Assembly (NCBI GenBank): GCA_045606685.1
Contig: JAZUSJ010000081.1
Location: 1-64,000, forward strand
Length of the DNA: 64,000 nucleotides
From: SVQP01 sp045606685
GTDB lineage: Bacteria; Bacillota; Clostridia; Oscillospirales; CAG-272
Direction of reading: 5' to 3'
Within the stretch, counting starts at the first letter, position 1, and the number at the start of each line of letters is the position of its first letter. A model generated the notes under the pieces. The model worked only from the letters and a program-made list of their open reading frames with translations, searched no databases and was not told the DNA's origin. This document shows, piece by piece, positions 14,833 through 23,739 of this stretch. The position numbers were made by a program, and so were the translations under genes.

Positions 14833-16884
14833 ATGAACACAAAAAGAATTCTGTCATTTATGGCTCTTTGTCTTTGCCTTGTTATGACGTTGCAATTTGC
14901 AGCATGCACGAATGAAGGCACAGAGCAGGAACAGACTACCGAGGATCAAACAGATACGCAAACACCCGAGTCGGATACGCAACCGTCAGATACGGGCAAC
15001 GGCTCCGAAAATACAACCGATGACCAAACCAATCCTCCAAGCACGGAAAACGAGTTGGCTGCAAAGCCCTCGATCAATTTTGATCAGACCGTGCAGATCA
15101 GTCAAAACGGACAGGCGGCAGAGGTTACTGCAGCCGGTGGCCTGAAGTATACTGCTTCCGGCTACAGCAAGCTTGAAAACAACAGTTTCACCATCCGTAC
15201 CGGCTTCAAAGTCGAGCTTGGCGATCAGTTTTCCGATGCATTTAACCGTCTGACGCTTTGCTTTGTTTCAAGTCAGCCGCTCAACTGTACCGTTACCTAT
15301 ACGCAGGATGGAAAGACTGTTGAGGATCTGTTTTATCTGGAGGCAGGAAAGCAGACCTTCTGCGCACTTATCAAGGGCTATCTTTCCGGCAAGCAAGCCA
15401 CTCAGCTGAATTCCATTACGTTTGATACTTGCGAAGAAACCGATGCAACGTTTGTTTTGTGCGATGTCAAGACCGAAATGTATCAAGTATACAGCGATGA
15501 AGTCTACTATCTGCAGAACGATTCGTATAAGCTTGGTGTCCGTCTTTCCTGGGGTGGCGGCATCTGCTATCTGCAGGATCTGAACAAGAAGATCAACGGT
15601 GTAGAAAACCTGATTAACCAGGCCGATACGGGCAGACTTGTCCAGCAGTCCTATTACGGTACACACGGCAACGGTGAATATGTTGACGGTGATTACAACG
15701 GTGTCAGATGGCCGTACAACCCTGTTCAGGGCGGTGACGTACACGGCAATCCCAGCCGTATTATCGATATTGTGGTGGGCAAGCATTCCTTGTATATCAA
15801 GGCGCAGCCGCAGGACTGGGGCCATGACGGTGATCTTACCATCAGTTATATGGAAAACCTGTACATTCTTGAAGAGGATCATATCCGCGTAGATAACCGC
15901 TTCGTGGACTTCTCCGGTTGGGAACACAGATACGCAAACCAGGAGCTGCCCGCATTCTATACCCTGAGCTTCTTTGGTGACTTTACCTATTACGCAGGCT
16001 CCAAGCCCTGGCAGGATGAGGAGCTGACTACCAAAAAGAATCTGGAATTCTGGGGTGACGCTGCATACCACGATGATTGCACCTTCAAGCTGCGTTACAG
16101 CAATACCGAAACATGGTGCGCATGGACCAACAGATATGCAAACTACGGTATCGGCCTGTTCGTTCCCGGTACGGACGTGTTCCTGGCGGGCAGACATGCT
16201 TATAACGGCAGCAAGGACTCGCTCAACGGAGCAACCAACTACGTAGCCCCCTTGTGTACCATGAAGATCGTGTCCTATGAGCCGATCGAATACAGCTATA
16301 TGATGACAACCGGATCGCTCGAGAAGATTCGAAGCGTCTTCAAAGAAAACAAGGATTTCACGACCAACGAATCTCTGCATCTGAATTATATCAGCGACAG
16401 ACTTGAGGACGAGGGCTCGGCTATCAAGATGGATTTGCTTCAGTTTGCTGAAAAGAGCAGCACATTGAAGCTGACACCTACCAGCAACACTAACGTGGGC
16501 TTCAGTGAGGAACAAAAGGCTGCAATGTTGACGATTGCAGCAGCATCTGACCCGCACGTAACCATTGATTACACCAAGTCTGATCCCAAGCTCAAGGCAG
16601 AGGACTATTCCGTGATCAGGATCACGTATATGATTCCCACCACAAACAGTATGAAATATTACACGGCAGAGCTGTTCTTGTCAACCGGCACGTCTATGGG
16701 CGCCGAGGGCGGTAAGTCTGTTCGTACTGAACTCGTGGCAGACGGTGAATATCATACCGTCGAGGTCAATGTTTCCGGTCTTAACTTCTGGAGTGGAAAT
16801 GTCAACGCAATCCGCTTTGACTACTTTGATGCTTGTGCCGAGGGCGACGTCGTATACGTTCAGGCTATCGAGCTTGGCAACTAA
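14833..16884 (+). CDS. Large surface lipoprotein, possible carbohydrate-active fold
   Basis: The 683-residue protein starts at ATG 14833 after AAAGGA. A type II signal peptide ends in the lipobox LQFAAC, with lipidated Cys at about residue 25. A low-complexity acidic Thr/Gln/Asp/Pro linker (about 26-75) follows. A first beta domain (about 80-230, including FVSSQPLNCTVTYTQDG) precedes a large region with RLSWGGGICYLQDLN, LINQADTGRLVQQSYYG and NRFVDFSGWEH. The latter pattern recalls mutarotase-like super-sandwich proteins of carbohydrate metabolism. A C-terminal beta sandwich (about 560-683) ends it. I cannot identify a catalytic pair. It lies just outside the hairpin-bounded region and is probably a sugar-binding or processing envelope protein (inference). 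Confidence 0.75.
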   Translation: MNTKRILSFMALCLCLVMTLQFAACTNEGTEQEQTTEDQTDTQTPESDTQPSDTGNGSENTTDDQTNPPSTENELAAKPSINFDQTVQISQNGQAAEVTAAGGLKYTASGYSKLENNSFTIRTGFKVELGDQFSDAFNRLTLCFVSSQPLNCTVTYTQDGKTVEDLFYLEAGKQTFCALIKGYLSGKQATQLNSITFDTCEETDATFVLCDVKTEMYQVYSDEVYYLQNDSYKLGVRLSWGGGICYLQDLNKKINGVENLINQADTGRLVQQSYYGTHGNGEYVDGDYNGVRWPYNPVQGGDVHGNPSRIIDIVVGKHSLYIKAQPQDWGHDGDLTISYMENLYILEEDHIRVDNRFVDFSGWEHRYANQELPAFYTLSFFGDFTYYAGSKPWQDEELTTKKNLEFWGDAAYHDDCTFKLRYSNTETWCAWTNRYANYGIGLFVPGTDVFLAGRHAYNGSKDSLNGATNYVAPLCTMKIVSYEPIEYSYMMTTGSLEKIRSVFKENKDFTTNESLHLNYISDRLEDEGSAIKMDLLQFAEKSSTLKLTPTSNTNVGFSEEQKAAMLTIAAASDPHVTIDYTKSDPKLKAEDYSVIRITYMIPTTNSMKYYTAELFLSTGTSMGAEGGKSVRTELVADGEYHTVEVNVSGLNFWSGNVNAIRFDYFDACAEGDVVYVQAIELGN

Positions 16885-16893
16885 ATAATACAA

Positions 16894-16927
16894 AAACAGG
16901 GAGAAAGCCAAGACTTTCTCCCTGTTT
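16894..16927. terminator. Bidirectional terminator
   Basis: Fourteen-base perfect stem AAACAGGGAGAAAG/CTTTCTCCCTGTTT, lying between the convergent lipoprotein and XRE genes. Confidence 0.88.
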
Positions 16928-16946
16928 GGTTCAATGAAACATCCGA

Positions 16947-18059
16947 CTAAATGATGCAGCGCTTGAGCTCCATGTGTTCATCTGCGACTTTCATTGCACG
17001 GTGAAGACAACTGTCAATCAACTGCTTGCGTGGTGTGATGGTATCTTCATCGCAAAACACGCTGATTCGGTTATCCAGCAGCATCATTGATTCTCCCATG
17101 TGATCGGATTTAAGCGCTTTATAGTATTCTTTGCACAGATAATTCAGCTCAGAATAATGATTCTTTGCCAAAGCAATTTGATCTGTTTGTGCGTATAATT
17201 CGATCAGACCGGTATGCAATAAGAGCTTTTGATATACTTGCTCATATGGTAATGCTTCACCTCCGCTTAAGAGTGCATCAATGATTCGAAGCATATACTC
17301 CATATATGCGATTCGCTGCTGAATTGTTTTATTAGAAAGGGATGCAACGAGGTTGACGTTTTTAATCAAATAACGTGCCTGATTGGTAAAGCTCTTTTTG
17401 CAGTATTCTTCAGCCATATGTGATTCTCCGGCGATTTTTGCAATCTCTGCAGATCTGTAGTAACGGTCTCCGTATTCGAATGGGAGCTTTTCAAGGATCG
17501 ATAAAGCGCGGGAAAAATCTCCTGTTCTTGTCAATACAGAGGCAAGCAAATAACGTGCTTGTGCTTGCATGTCTGCATCATCGGAGTAATGAATAATGCA
17601 GTTTGCAAAACGCTCGCACTCTTTAAGCATAGCCTTTTGATCGGGAAAGTGAGGGAATTGTCCCCAGTAGAGCTCCGCCATATCCAGCAAATATTTTGCA
17701 GCACGTACATGATACGGATGCTCAGAGAAATACTCATACATCATGCGATATCCCTGTTCACCAATATCAGGCGCAGGCGGCCATTGACAAGGATTCATCG
17801 ATTCTAAAGCCAGGCATTCGCTCAGAATTTTTTCAAATTCATCATCAAGGTGATCATCGCTGATACCCAATAACGCATCGGTGCTGACGTGCAATACATG
17901 AGCCAACGGTACAATTTGCGAAATATCCGGCATGCCTGTGTCGGTCTCCCATTTTGAGATTGCTTGATTGCTGACTCCAATCATTTCAGCCAACTCTTGC
18001 TGTGTGAATTGGGAGTTTTTTCGAAATGTTTTCAATCTTTGTCCAAACGTAGTTTTCAT
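16947..18059 (-). CDS. XRE-family transcriptional regulator with helical C-terminal domain
   Basis: The 370-residue protein starts at the ATG at 18059 (minus), behind AGGAGGAG. An N-terminal helix-turn-helix (about 5-62) contains QQELAEMIGVSNQAISKWE, the classic Cro/C1 recognition segment. The remaining ~290 residues are alpha-helical and resemble TPR-like sensor domains (repeated Tyr/Leu/Ala helices such as MAEEYCKKSFTNQARYL). Such proteins often sense a peptide or small ligand; none is evident here. A similar-sized regulator of the same architecture lies at 50013-51173. Neither has an obvious target gene next to it. Confidence 0.85.
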   Translation of the reverse strand: MKTTFGQRLKTFRKNSQFTQQELAEMIGVSNQAISKWETDTGMPDISQIVPLAHVLHVSTDALLGISDDHLDDEFEKILSECLALESMNPCQWPPAPDIGEQGYRMMYEYFSEHPYHVRAAKYLLDMAELYWGQFPHFPDQKAMLKECERFANCIIHYSDDADMQAQARYLLASVLTRTGDFSRALSILEKLPFEYGDRYYRSAEIAKIAGESHMAEEYCKKSFTNQARYLIKNVNLVASLSNKTIQQRIAYMEYMLRIIDALLSGGEALPYEQVYQKLLLHTGLIELYAQTDQIALAKNHYSELNYLCKEYYKALKSDHMGESMMLLDNRISVFCDEDTITPRKQLIDSCLHRAMKVADEHMELKRCII

Positions 18060-18131
18060 AAGCTCCTCCTTTATTTTGGTAGCTATATGATATCATACAG
18101 AAAGGGAATAGTACATATATAGAAAGAAGAT

Positions 18132-18162
18132 AAAAAAACAATGCTGCGTTGATGCAACGCAG
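18132..18162 (-). terminator. Terminator of the ruvAB transcript
   Basis: On the minus strand an 8-base stem CTGCGTTG/CAACGCAG with a 3-base loop is followed by CATTGTTTTTTTA. A second hairpin with AAGGCTT arms lies at 18169-18192, closer to ruvB. Confidence 0.8.
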
Positions 18163-18208
18163 TAAAGTAAGGCTTCCCGCAAGGAAAGCCTTTTGTGATA
18201 CTTTTTGT

Positions 18209-19285
18209 TTATTTATCATCATCAAACAGCGATACCTGATTTGCGACGCCGCCTTTGCCCGCAGGAGATGCAGAGCGAATGCCGAGATGCTCGTATGCCA
18301 GCTTGGTCACGCATCTGCCGCGCGGTGTACGTGACAAAAATCCCAGCTGCATCAGATAAGGCTCGTATACATCCTCAATGGTCACAGCCTCCTCGCCAAT
18401 GGTTGCCGCCAGCGTATCAAGGCCAACGGGGCCGCCGTCATAGAACTTGATGATAGCCTCCATCATTCTGCGGTCGGTGTTGTCAAGTCCCAGTTCGTCA
18501 ATCTCCAGCTTGTTGAGCGCATAGCCGGCAATTTCGGAATCGATGGTATCCTTACCGCTGACCATGGCAAAGTCACGCACGCGCTTGAGCAGGCGGTTGG
18601 CAATACGCGGCGTGCCTCTGGAGCGGGATGCAATCTCATAAGAGCCGTCGTCGGTAATGGCAATGCCGAGAATGCCTGCGCTGCGACGCACGATCTGTGC
18701 AAGTTCTTCGGGTGTGTAAAGTTCCAGCTTGAGCAGGACGCCAAAGCGGTCGCGTAAGGGGGTTGTAAGCTGTCCTGCGCGCGTAGTCGCTCCGATCAGC
18801 GTGAATTTGGGCAGATCGATACGGATGCTTCTTGCCGCAGGGCCTTTACCGATGATGATATCCAGCGCGTAATCCTCCATCGCAGGGTACAGAATTTCTT
18901 CAACCGAGCGTGAAAGACGGTGGATCTCGTCAATAAACAGCACGTCACCCTCGTTGAGGTTGGTCAGAAGTGCTGCCAGATCGCCTTGCTTTTCAATGGC
19001 CGGCCCGGAGGTGATGCGGATATTGACACCAAGCTCGTTGGCAATGATGTTGGAAAGTGTGGTTTTACCCAAGCCGGGAGGGCCATACAGTAACACATGG
19101 TCAAGCGACTCCCCGCGCATTTTGGCAGCCTCAATGTAGACCTTCAGATTCTCCTTCGCCTTGTCCTGGCCGATATAGTCGCCCAACGCCTTGGGGCGCA
19201 GGGAAGAATCTATATCGGAGTCTTCAGGGGAGTAGTCGGTGGAAACGATGCGGTTTTCAAAATCAAATTCTTGTTCGTCAAACAT
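18209..19285 (-). CDS. ruvB: Holliday junction branch migration helicase RuvB
   Basis: The 358-residue protein is of normal family length or slightly longer. Motifs in order: Walker A GPPGLGKTT (about residue 66), Walker B DEIHRLS, sensor 1 GATTRAG, the arginine-finger region and a C-terminal winged helix (RTPRGR). Hexameric RuvB drives branch migration of Holliday junctions with RuvA. It lies 12 bases downstream of ruvA in the DUF951, yfhO-like, ruvA, ruvB order, with the start preceded by AAGGAGG. Confidence 0.97.
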   Translation of the reverse strand: MFDEQEFDFENRIVSTDYSPEDSDIDSSLRPKALGDYIGQDKAKENLKVYIEAAKMRGESLDHVLLYGPPGLGKTTLSNIIANELGVNIRITSGPAIEKQGDLAALLTNLNEGDVLFIDEIHRLSRSVEEILYPAMEDYALDIIIGKGPAARSIRIDLPKFTLIGATTRAGQLTTPLRDRFGVLLKLELYTPEELAQIVRRSAGILGIAITDDGSYEIASRSRGTPRIANRLLKRVRDFAMVSGKDTIDSEIAGYALNKLEIDELGLDNTDRRMMEAIIKFYDGGPVGLDTLAATIGEEAVTIEDVYEPYLMQLGFLSRTPRGRCVTKLAYEHLGIRSASPAGKGGVANQVSLFDDDK

Positions 19286-19297
19286 GCCGTATCCTCC

Positions 19298-19909
19298 TTA
19301 CATCAGCTTTTTGAGTGCCTGGCGGATAATCTCCTCCAGCGTCATCTGGTCGGTAGGCATGGATTTGAGCACGTTGGTGGCCTCAGCTCTTTGGTAACCA
19401 AGCACCATCAGAGCGTCCAGTGCTTCGGTCAGCTTGCCGCGTGCAGGAGCGCTGCCCTTGGCGGATACTGCTACGTCGGGCGTTGCTGCAAAATCGTTGC
19501 CGCGTTCTTTGATCAGTTTGTCTTTCAGCTCAAGTACGATCCTTGCTGCAGTCTTAGGTCCTACACCGCTGGCTTTGGAAATGGCTTTGGTATCCTCTGT
19601 GCAAACTGCCAGCGCAAATTTTTCGGGTGTCAGAAGCGAGAGAATGGACATGGCGGCCTTGGGGCCAACACCGGAAACGGTGATCAGCATTTGGAAAGAG
19701 GAAAGCTCTGTTTCATCGGAAAAGCCGAACAGCTCAATGCCATCCTCGCGGACAGCCAGATACGTATAAAGCTTAGCCGCGTTGCCCGAAAGGGGCAGGC
19801 GGTCGTATGTGTTTTGGCTAACCGTCAGCTTATAGCCAACGCCGCCTGCATCGATCACGGCAAATCCCGTGCTTTTATGCGCAAGCGTGCCGCTTATATA
19901 GTAGTACAT
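19298..19909 (-). CDS. ruvA: Holliday junction DNA-binding protein RuvA
   Basis: The 203-residue protein starts at the ATG at 19909 (MYYYISGTLAHKST), behind AAGGAGA; the longer open frame upstream runs into the preceding hairpin. It has an N-terminal OB fold, a double helix-hairpin-helix in the centre (ISVSGVGPKAAMSIL and ASGVGPKTAARIVLEL) and a C-terminal helical domain (LEEIIRQALKKL) that contacts RuvB. It tetramerises on Holliday junctions and targets RuvB and RuvC. Confidence 0.97.
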   Translation of the reverse strand: MYYYISGTLAHKSTGFAVIDAGGVGYKLTVSQNTYDRLPLSGNAAKLYTYLAVREDGIELFGFSDETELSSFQMLITVSGVGPKAAMSILSLLTPEKFALAVCTEDTKAISKASGVGPKTAARIVLELKDKLIKERGNDFAATPDVAVSAKGSAPARGKLTEALDALMVLGYQRAEATNVLKSMPTDQMTLEEIIRQALKKLM

Positions 19910-19924
19910 AAAATCTCCTTGAAA

Positions 19925-19950
19925 GCCACGGAGCGCAGTTGCTCCGTGGC
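19925..19950. terminator. Intergenic hairpin between the yfhO-like gene and ruvA
   Basis: Ten-base stem GCCACGGAGC/GCTCCGTGGC. On the minus strand only TTTC follows, so it is at best a partial terminator. The T-rich side is on plus, where no gene ends. Confidence 0.5.
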
Positions 19951-19958
19951 TGTATTTT

Positions 19959-22787
19959 TTATTGTGGTTGCGTGTCTGTCGGCGGTGTTTCGTCGGAAGG
20001 TTCCTGCGGAGCATCAGGCAAATCTGACTGTGCGGGAGCTGCTGCAGGCTCGGGGATCCTGAAAAATTCACCGTAGCCTCGGATGCGGCGAAGCTTGCTT
20101 TCAAAGATGATCAAAAGGAAGAACCCAATCACGGAAATGACGGATATTGTGGTTCCAAGCACAAGCTCCTTGGGACAATAGCGCATTTCAACCGTATGCT
20201 CACCGGCACCTTCGATATAGTAACCCACAAGCGCATTGGCAAGCTCAATCGTTTCCACCTTTTGGCCGTCAACGGTTATCTGCCAGCCCTTATCGTAGGG
20301 AATGGTCGTGGTGATCAGCTGCTTTTCAGCGGTGGTCGTGATAGTGCCGGGCAGATAATCCTCGCGATAGTGATCGGGATCGATCTGCACATTTCCTTGC
20401 TGCAATCTTGTAATGGCTTGCTTGAATACTTCCATATCAAGCGTGTAGATAAATGGCTTTTCAAGGTCCTGCTTGATATAGAAGTTATCATAATCATTCT
20501 TGATGGTCAGTTTAAGCTCAAGATCGTTCTTGTCAATACTTCCGATCGAGACAATTCTCCAGGTATTGTTGTCGCCCCACTTACCAACAGATTTTCCGTT
20601 TGCTGTCATGTTGACTTGTCTGGAATATACGGTGGGGAAGTAAACAAACAATTCGGTGTTTCTGGGAACTTCGTATTTAAACGTGATCGTACCGCCATCG
20701 CCCTTATAAAGATCGTGCTTGGCAGCCGAGCCCTTGGTAACGTCCTTTGTGGTCATGGAGATCTGCTTGCCGGGAACAAAGATCTGCAGAGTTTCTTCTT
20801 CGCCAAGCATCATGGAGATCATAGCGTTCATACGCTCAAAGGGATTCTCGTAATCGTCGAGTGCAAAGTCTGCAAAGGAGTTGTCGACCGCATAAGCTAT
20901 GCTCATCGCATAAGGGTTCTGATATACAACGTAAGTTTCGTTGTCATAATCGTCCGAATCGAATCTCGGCTCTCCGTAGTACAAGTCATAATCCTTATCC
21001 GTCATGATATACTTGATACCGAGCAGGGAGTCGCTGACCGGTGTTTCACCTTGATACTGTGACCAGTGGGACTTGGAGGAATATCCCATCATGCGAAGGA
21101 AATAGATGGTATCTGCGTTGAGCGTTGAGGTCGAGTTGGAAAGACCGCGGATCTGGAGTGCAAGGTTGTCGTTGAGCTTGCGGTGGTAGGTCTTTTCCAT
21201 ACGGTAGAATGAGGTATCATTTTCCTGTACGGTATTGATGATTGGCCTTACCGTATCAAGATAGTCGTTATAGTAGGAGTATTTAGTAAAGGTAACGTCC
21301 TTATCAAGGTCGTTGAGATCGCAAAGGCCGCTGATAAACATTTCCACGCACACAAAGAACACAAGCACACAGGATACCAGCTCTTTGTTTTTGACACGCG
21401 GCATGACACAAACGATAATGGTATATACGATCAGACAACCGATCGTCAGCCACACGGTCTGGAAATCATGAACGTCAACGTATTCGTTGAGATCCTCCTT
21501 GATGATGGCTGAGAATTCTTGAAGAATGATTACGCCAAGACCAATGAGTGCTGCAATGCTGACCATGGGCTTGCGGCTGACTGTGCGCAGATTGGTAAAT
21601 GCACGGTAGGCCATGACGATCAAGAAGAAGCATAGCATGAAGCTGTAGCGATTGTTAAGCCAGTTGGGCTTCTGGAAGCCGTGCCATACGAGGTCGATCG
21701 AGCTGGTCACAAAGCTAAACACGAAAATGGTGATCAGAACAGCATAAGCAACCTTTTCACCGGTCTTGAACTTCTTATTAAAGAAGAACATGGGAACCAG
21801 CAGCAGCGTCAGCACACCGCAATATACAAATGGAAGTCCTGCGGGGCGGACAGTGTCATAAGAGGAAGGCAGGAACTTATAGAACAACTCTAAGAAATTG
21901 AATCTTGAAGCGAAAGCCCAGTTGGGATCCGAGAAATCGTTCTTACCGAATGTCAGCGAGTAATATGCTGTGAAAATGATGAAGGCCGAGATGCCGATGG
22001 CAAGTAAAGAGTAAAATCCGATACGCATGAACGAACGGATGCCGTGCAGCCTCTCATTGTATGGGTTATTGGAGTGCTTGAAGCCCCAGAGATAAGCAAA
22101 GAAGTAAATGGCAACTGCAATGCAGACCATGTATCCGATATAGTAGTGGCTGACAAGCGTCAAGGTCAGGAAAATTACGAACACCTTGTATTTTCCGTAT
22201 TTGATCAGCTGTTCAACACCGTACATGACCAGCGGGAACCAGATGACTGCGTCGATCCACATGGTGTTGTTCTGCTGCACGACACAGTAAGACATGAGCG
22301 CATACATGACCGAGAAAGCAATGATGCCGATGCGGTTGATGCGCGCTTCAGACTGATGGAGGTAGAACGCCATGGTGCCTGCACACAGTGCTGCCTTGAC
22401 CATGAACATAAAGAGCAGCGCTTCCAGCATTCTTTCCTCGGGAAATAGGCAAACAAGATAAGAAAAGGGACTTGCGATGTAGTATTCGTAAATACCCATG
22501 AACTCACCGCCAAGCGCACGTGAGAATGAGTAAATGATACTCGTATCACCGTTGACAACAAAATTGCGTAGTGCTTCAAAGAAGTAAACATACTGTCCGT
22601 TCAAGTCAAGCACAAGCACGCATCCATTGCCAAACGGGTACAGGCCACGTGCCAAGTACATCAGATAGACCAGCACGGCAGGGATGAGCATGGCAATCAG
22701 TATATACCAATATTCGGAGATGAAATTGGTAGCTTTAGTTTTACATTTGAGAAGTCCGTCCTTATTGACGGCGGTATTGAGTTTCAT
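19959..22787 (-). CDS. YfhO-family multi-pass membrane protein
   Basis: The 942-residue protein starts at the ATG at 22787 and overlaps the DUF951 stop by one base. About a dozen membrane helices occupy residues 25-490 (YWYILIAMLIPAVLVYLMYL is the first), with a conserved early loop (NGQYVYFFEALRNF) as in YfhO and GT-C-like enzymes. A large extracytoplasmic domain follows (about 500-880), then a last helix near 890 and a Pro/Ala/Gln-rich cytoplasmic tail. YfhO proteins act in glycosylation of lipoteichoic acid or other envelope polymers in Bacilli; that role is carried over by family, not seen directly. It is co-transcribed with ruvAB. Confidence 0.88.
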   Translation of the reverse strand: MKLNTAVNKDGLLKCKTKATNFISEYWYILIAMLIPAVLVYLMYLARGLYPFGNGCVLVLDLNGQYVYFFEALRNFVVNGDTSIIYSFSRALGGEFMGIYEYYIASPFSYLVCLFPEERMLEALLFMFMVKAALCAGTMAFYLHQSEARINRIGIIAFSVMYALMSYCVVQQNNTMWIDAVIWFPLVMYGVEQLIKYGKYKVFVIFLTLTLVSHYYIGYMVCIAVAIYFFAYLWGFKHSNNPYNERLHGIRSFMRIGFYSLLAIGISAFIIFTAYYSLTFGKNDFSDPNWAFASRFNFLELFYKFLPSSYDTVRPAGLPFVYCGVLTLLLVPMFFFNKKFKTGEKVAYAVLITIFVFSFVTSSIDLVWHGFQKPNWLNNRYSFMLCFFLIVMAYRAFTNLRTVSRKPMVSIAALIGLGVIILQEFSAIIKEDLNEYVDVHDFQTVWLTIGCLIVYTIIVCVMPRVKNKELVSCVLVFFVCVEMFISGLCDLNDLDKDVTFTKYSYYNDYLDTVRPIINTVQENDTSFYRMEKTYHRKLNDNLALQIRGLSNSTSTLNADTIYFLRMMGYSSKSHWSQYQGETPVSDSLLGIKYIMTDKDYDLYYGEPRFDSDDYDNETYVVYQNPYAMSIAYAVDNSFADFALDDYENPFERMNAMISMMLGEEETLQIFVPGKQISMTTKDVTKGSAAKHDLYKGDGGTITFKYEVPRNTELFVYFPTVYSRQVNMTANGKSVGKWGDNNTWRIVSIGSIDKNDLELKLTIKNDYDNFYIKQDLEKPFIYTLDMEVFKQAITRLQQGNVQIDPDHYREDYLPGTITTTAEKQLITTTIPYDKGWQITVDGQKVETIELANALVGYYIEGAGEHTVEMRYCPKELVLGTTISVISVIGFFLLIIFESKLRRIRGYGEFFRIPEPAAAPAQSDLPDAPQEPSDETPPTDTQPQ

Positions 22788-23008
22788 TAGGCTTGATCCT
22801 TTCCTGTATTTTGCTCCCCATCGGAACCAGTGATGCTCTTTATCGATTTTTCAAGCTTGATGCGATCCACGTTCATATCACGCCCGCAGCCCTTGCACAC
22901 AATGCGCACCACGCTGCCGACTCGCATGACCAAAAAGTCTGAGCATCCACAGGGATGCGGCTTTTTGAGGTGCAGAATATCGCCTGCCTGTATTTTGATA
23001 ATGTTCAT
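22787..23008 (-). CDS. DUF951 family small protein
   Basis: The 73-residue protein has the DUF951 pattern: DILHLKKPHPCGCSDFLVMR followed by CKGCGRDMNVDR. The His and Cys residues could bind a metal. The function of the family is unknown. It is the first gene of the minus-strand operon with the yfhO-like gene and ruvAB, and its stop overlaps the next start by one base. Confidence 0.9.
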   Translation of the reverse strand: MNIIKIQAGDILHLKKPHPCGCSDFLVMRVGSVVRIVCKGCGRDMNVDRIKLEKSIKSITGSDGEQNTGKDQA

Positions 23009-23072
23009 AGTGATTCTCCGTTTTTTGGATCTGCTTTGCGGAGCTTTCCGTCGAAAGCAGATAATCTATCCT

Positions 23073-23101
23073 ATTATACCATAATTTGATCCGTTTGTAA
23101 A
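23073..23101 (-). promoter_or_regulatory. Promoter of the DUF951-yfhO-ruvAB operon
   Basis: On minus, TTTACA (23101-23096), 17-base spacer and TATAAT (23078-23073). It is divergent from the ruvC promoter 49 bases away. Confidence 0.82.
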
Positions 23102-23149
23102 CGATTATTCGGATAATATTATAAAAAAATAAAAATTAATAAATAGTAT

Positions 23150-23178
23150 TTGACATGTAAAGAAAAAGGTGGTATAAT
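23150..23178 (+). promoter_or_regulatory. Promoter of ruvC
   Basis: TTGACA (23150-23155), 17-base spacer and TATAAT (23173-23178). It lies in an AT-rich divergent control region shared with the ruvAB operon. Confidence 0.88.
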
Positions 23179-23222
23179 TTAGGATGAATTATTATGGAAT
23201 ATTGTTGCCGATGGGAGGAATT

Positions 23223-23720
23223 ATGGTCATACTTGGTATTGACCCCGGACTTGCGATCGTAGGTTGGGGCGTGGTTTCATATGACGGTGTGAGATTTCGC
23301 ACGCTGGGGTACGGTTCTATCAATACTCCCGCGGGGACTCCGACACAAGATCGACTTGAAATGATCTGGCAGGGCATGAACGAGCTGTTCGAGCGATACA
23401 AGCCGGATCAGATGGCGGTAGAAGAGCTATTCTTCAATACCAACGTCACAACAGGCATTGCGGTTGCTGAGGCACGCGGTGTGATTCTGCTTTCGGGTAT
23501 CCAGCACGGCATCAGAGTTGCGGAATATACGCCGCTGCAGGTCAAGCAAGCAGTTGTCGGATATGGCAGAGCCGAAAAAAAACAGGTGATCACTATGGTC
23601 ACCACGCTTTTGGGGCTGCCAAAGCCGCCCAAGCCCGACGATACGGCAGACGCTCTTGCCATTGCCGTTTGCCACGCGCACAGTGGCTGCTCAAGACTTG
23701 CGAATTACTATAACAAATAA
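23223..23720 (+). CDS. ruvC: Holliday junction endonuclease RuvC
   Basis: The 165-residue protein starts at ATG 23223 behind GGGAGG; an earlier in-frame ATG (23184) lies too close to the promoter. Acidic catalytic residues are in place: Asp7 in GIDPGLAIVGWG, Glu in MAVEELFF and the final Asp pair in KPDDTADALAIAVCH. The dimer resolves Holliday junctions presented by RuvAB. It is unusual only in being divergent from ruvAB rather than preceding them. Confidence 0.97.
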   Translation: MVILGIDPGLAIVGWGVVSYDGVRFRTLGYGSINTPAGTPTQDRLEMIWQGMNELFERYKPDQMAVEELFFNTNVTTGIAVAEARGVILLSGIQHGIRVAEYTPLQVKQAVVGYGRAEKKQVITMVTTLLGLPKPPKPDDTADALAIAVCHAHSGCSRLANYYNK

Positions 23721-23739
23721 CACGACTTGGAGAAAAACA

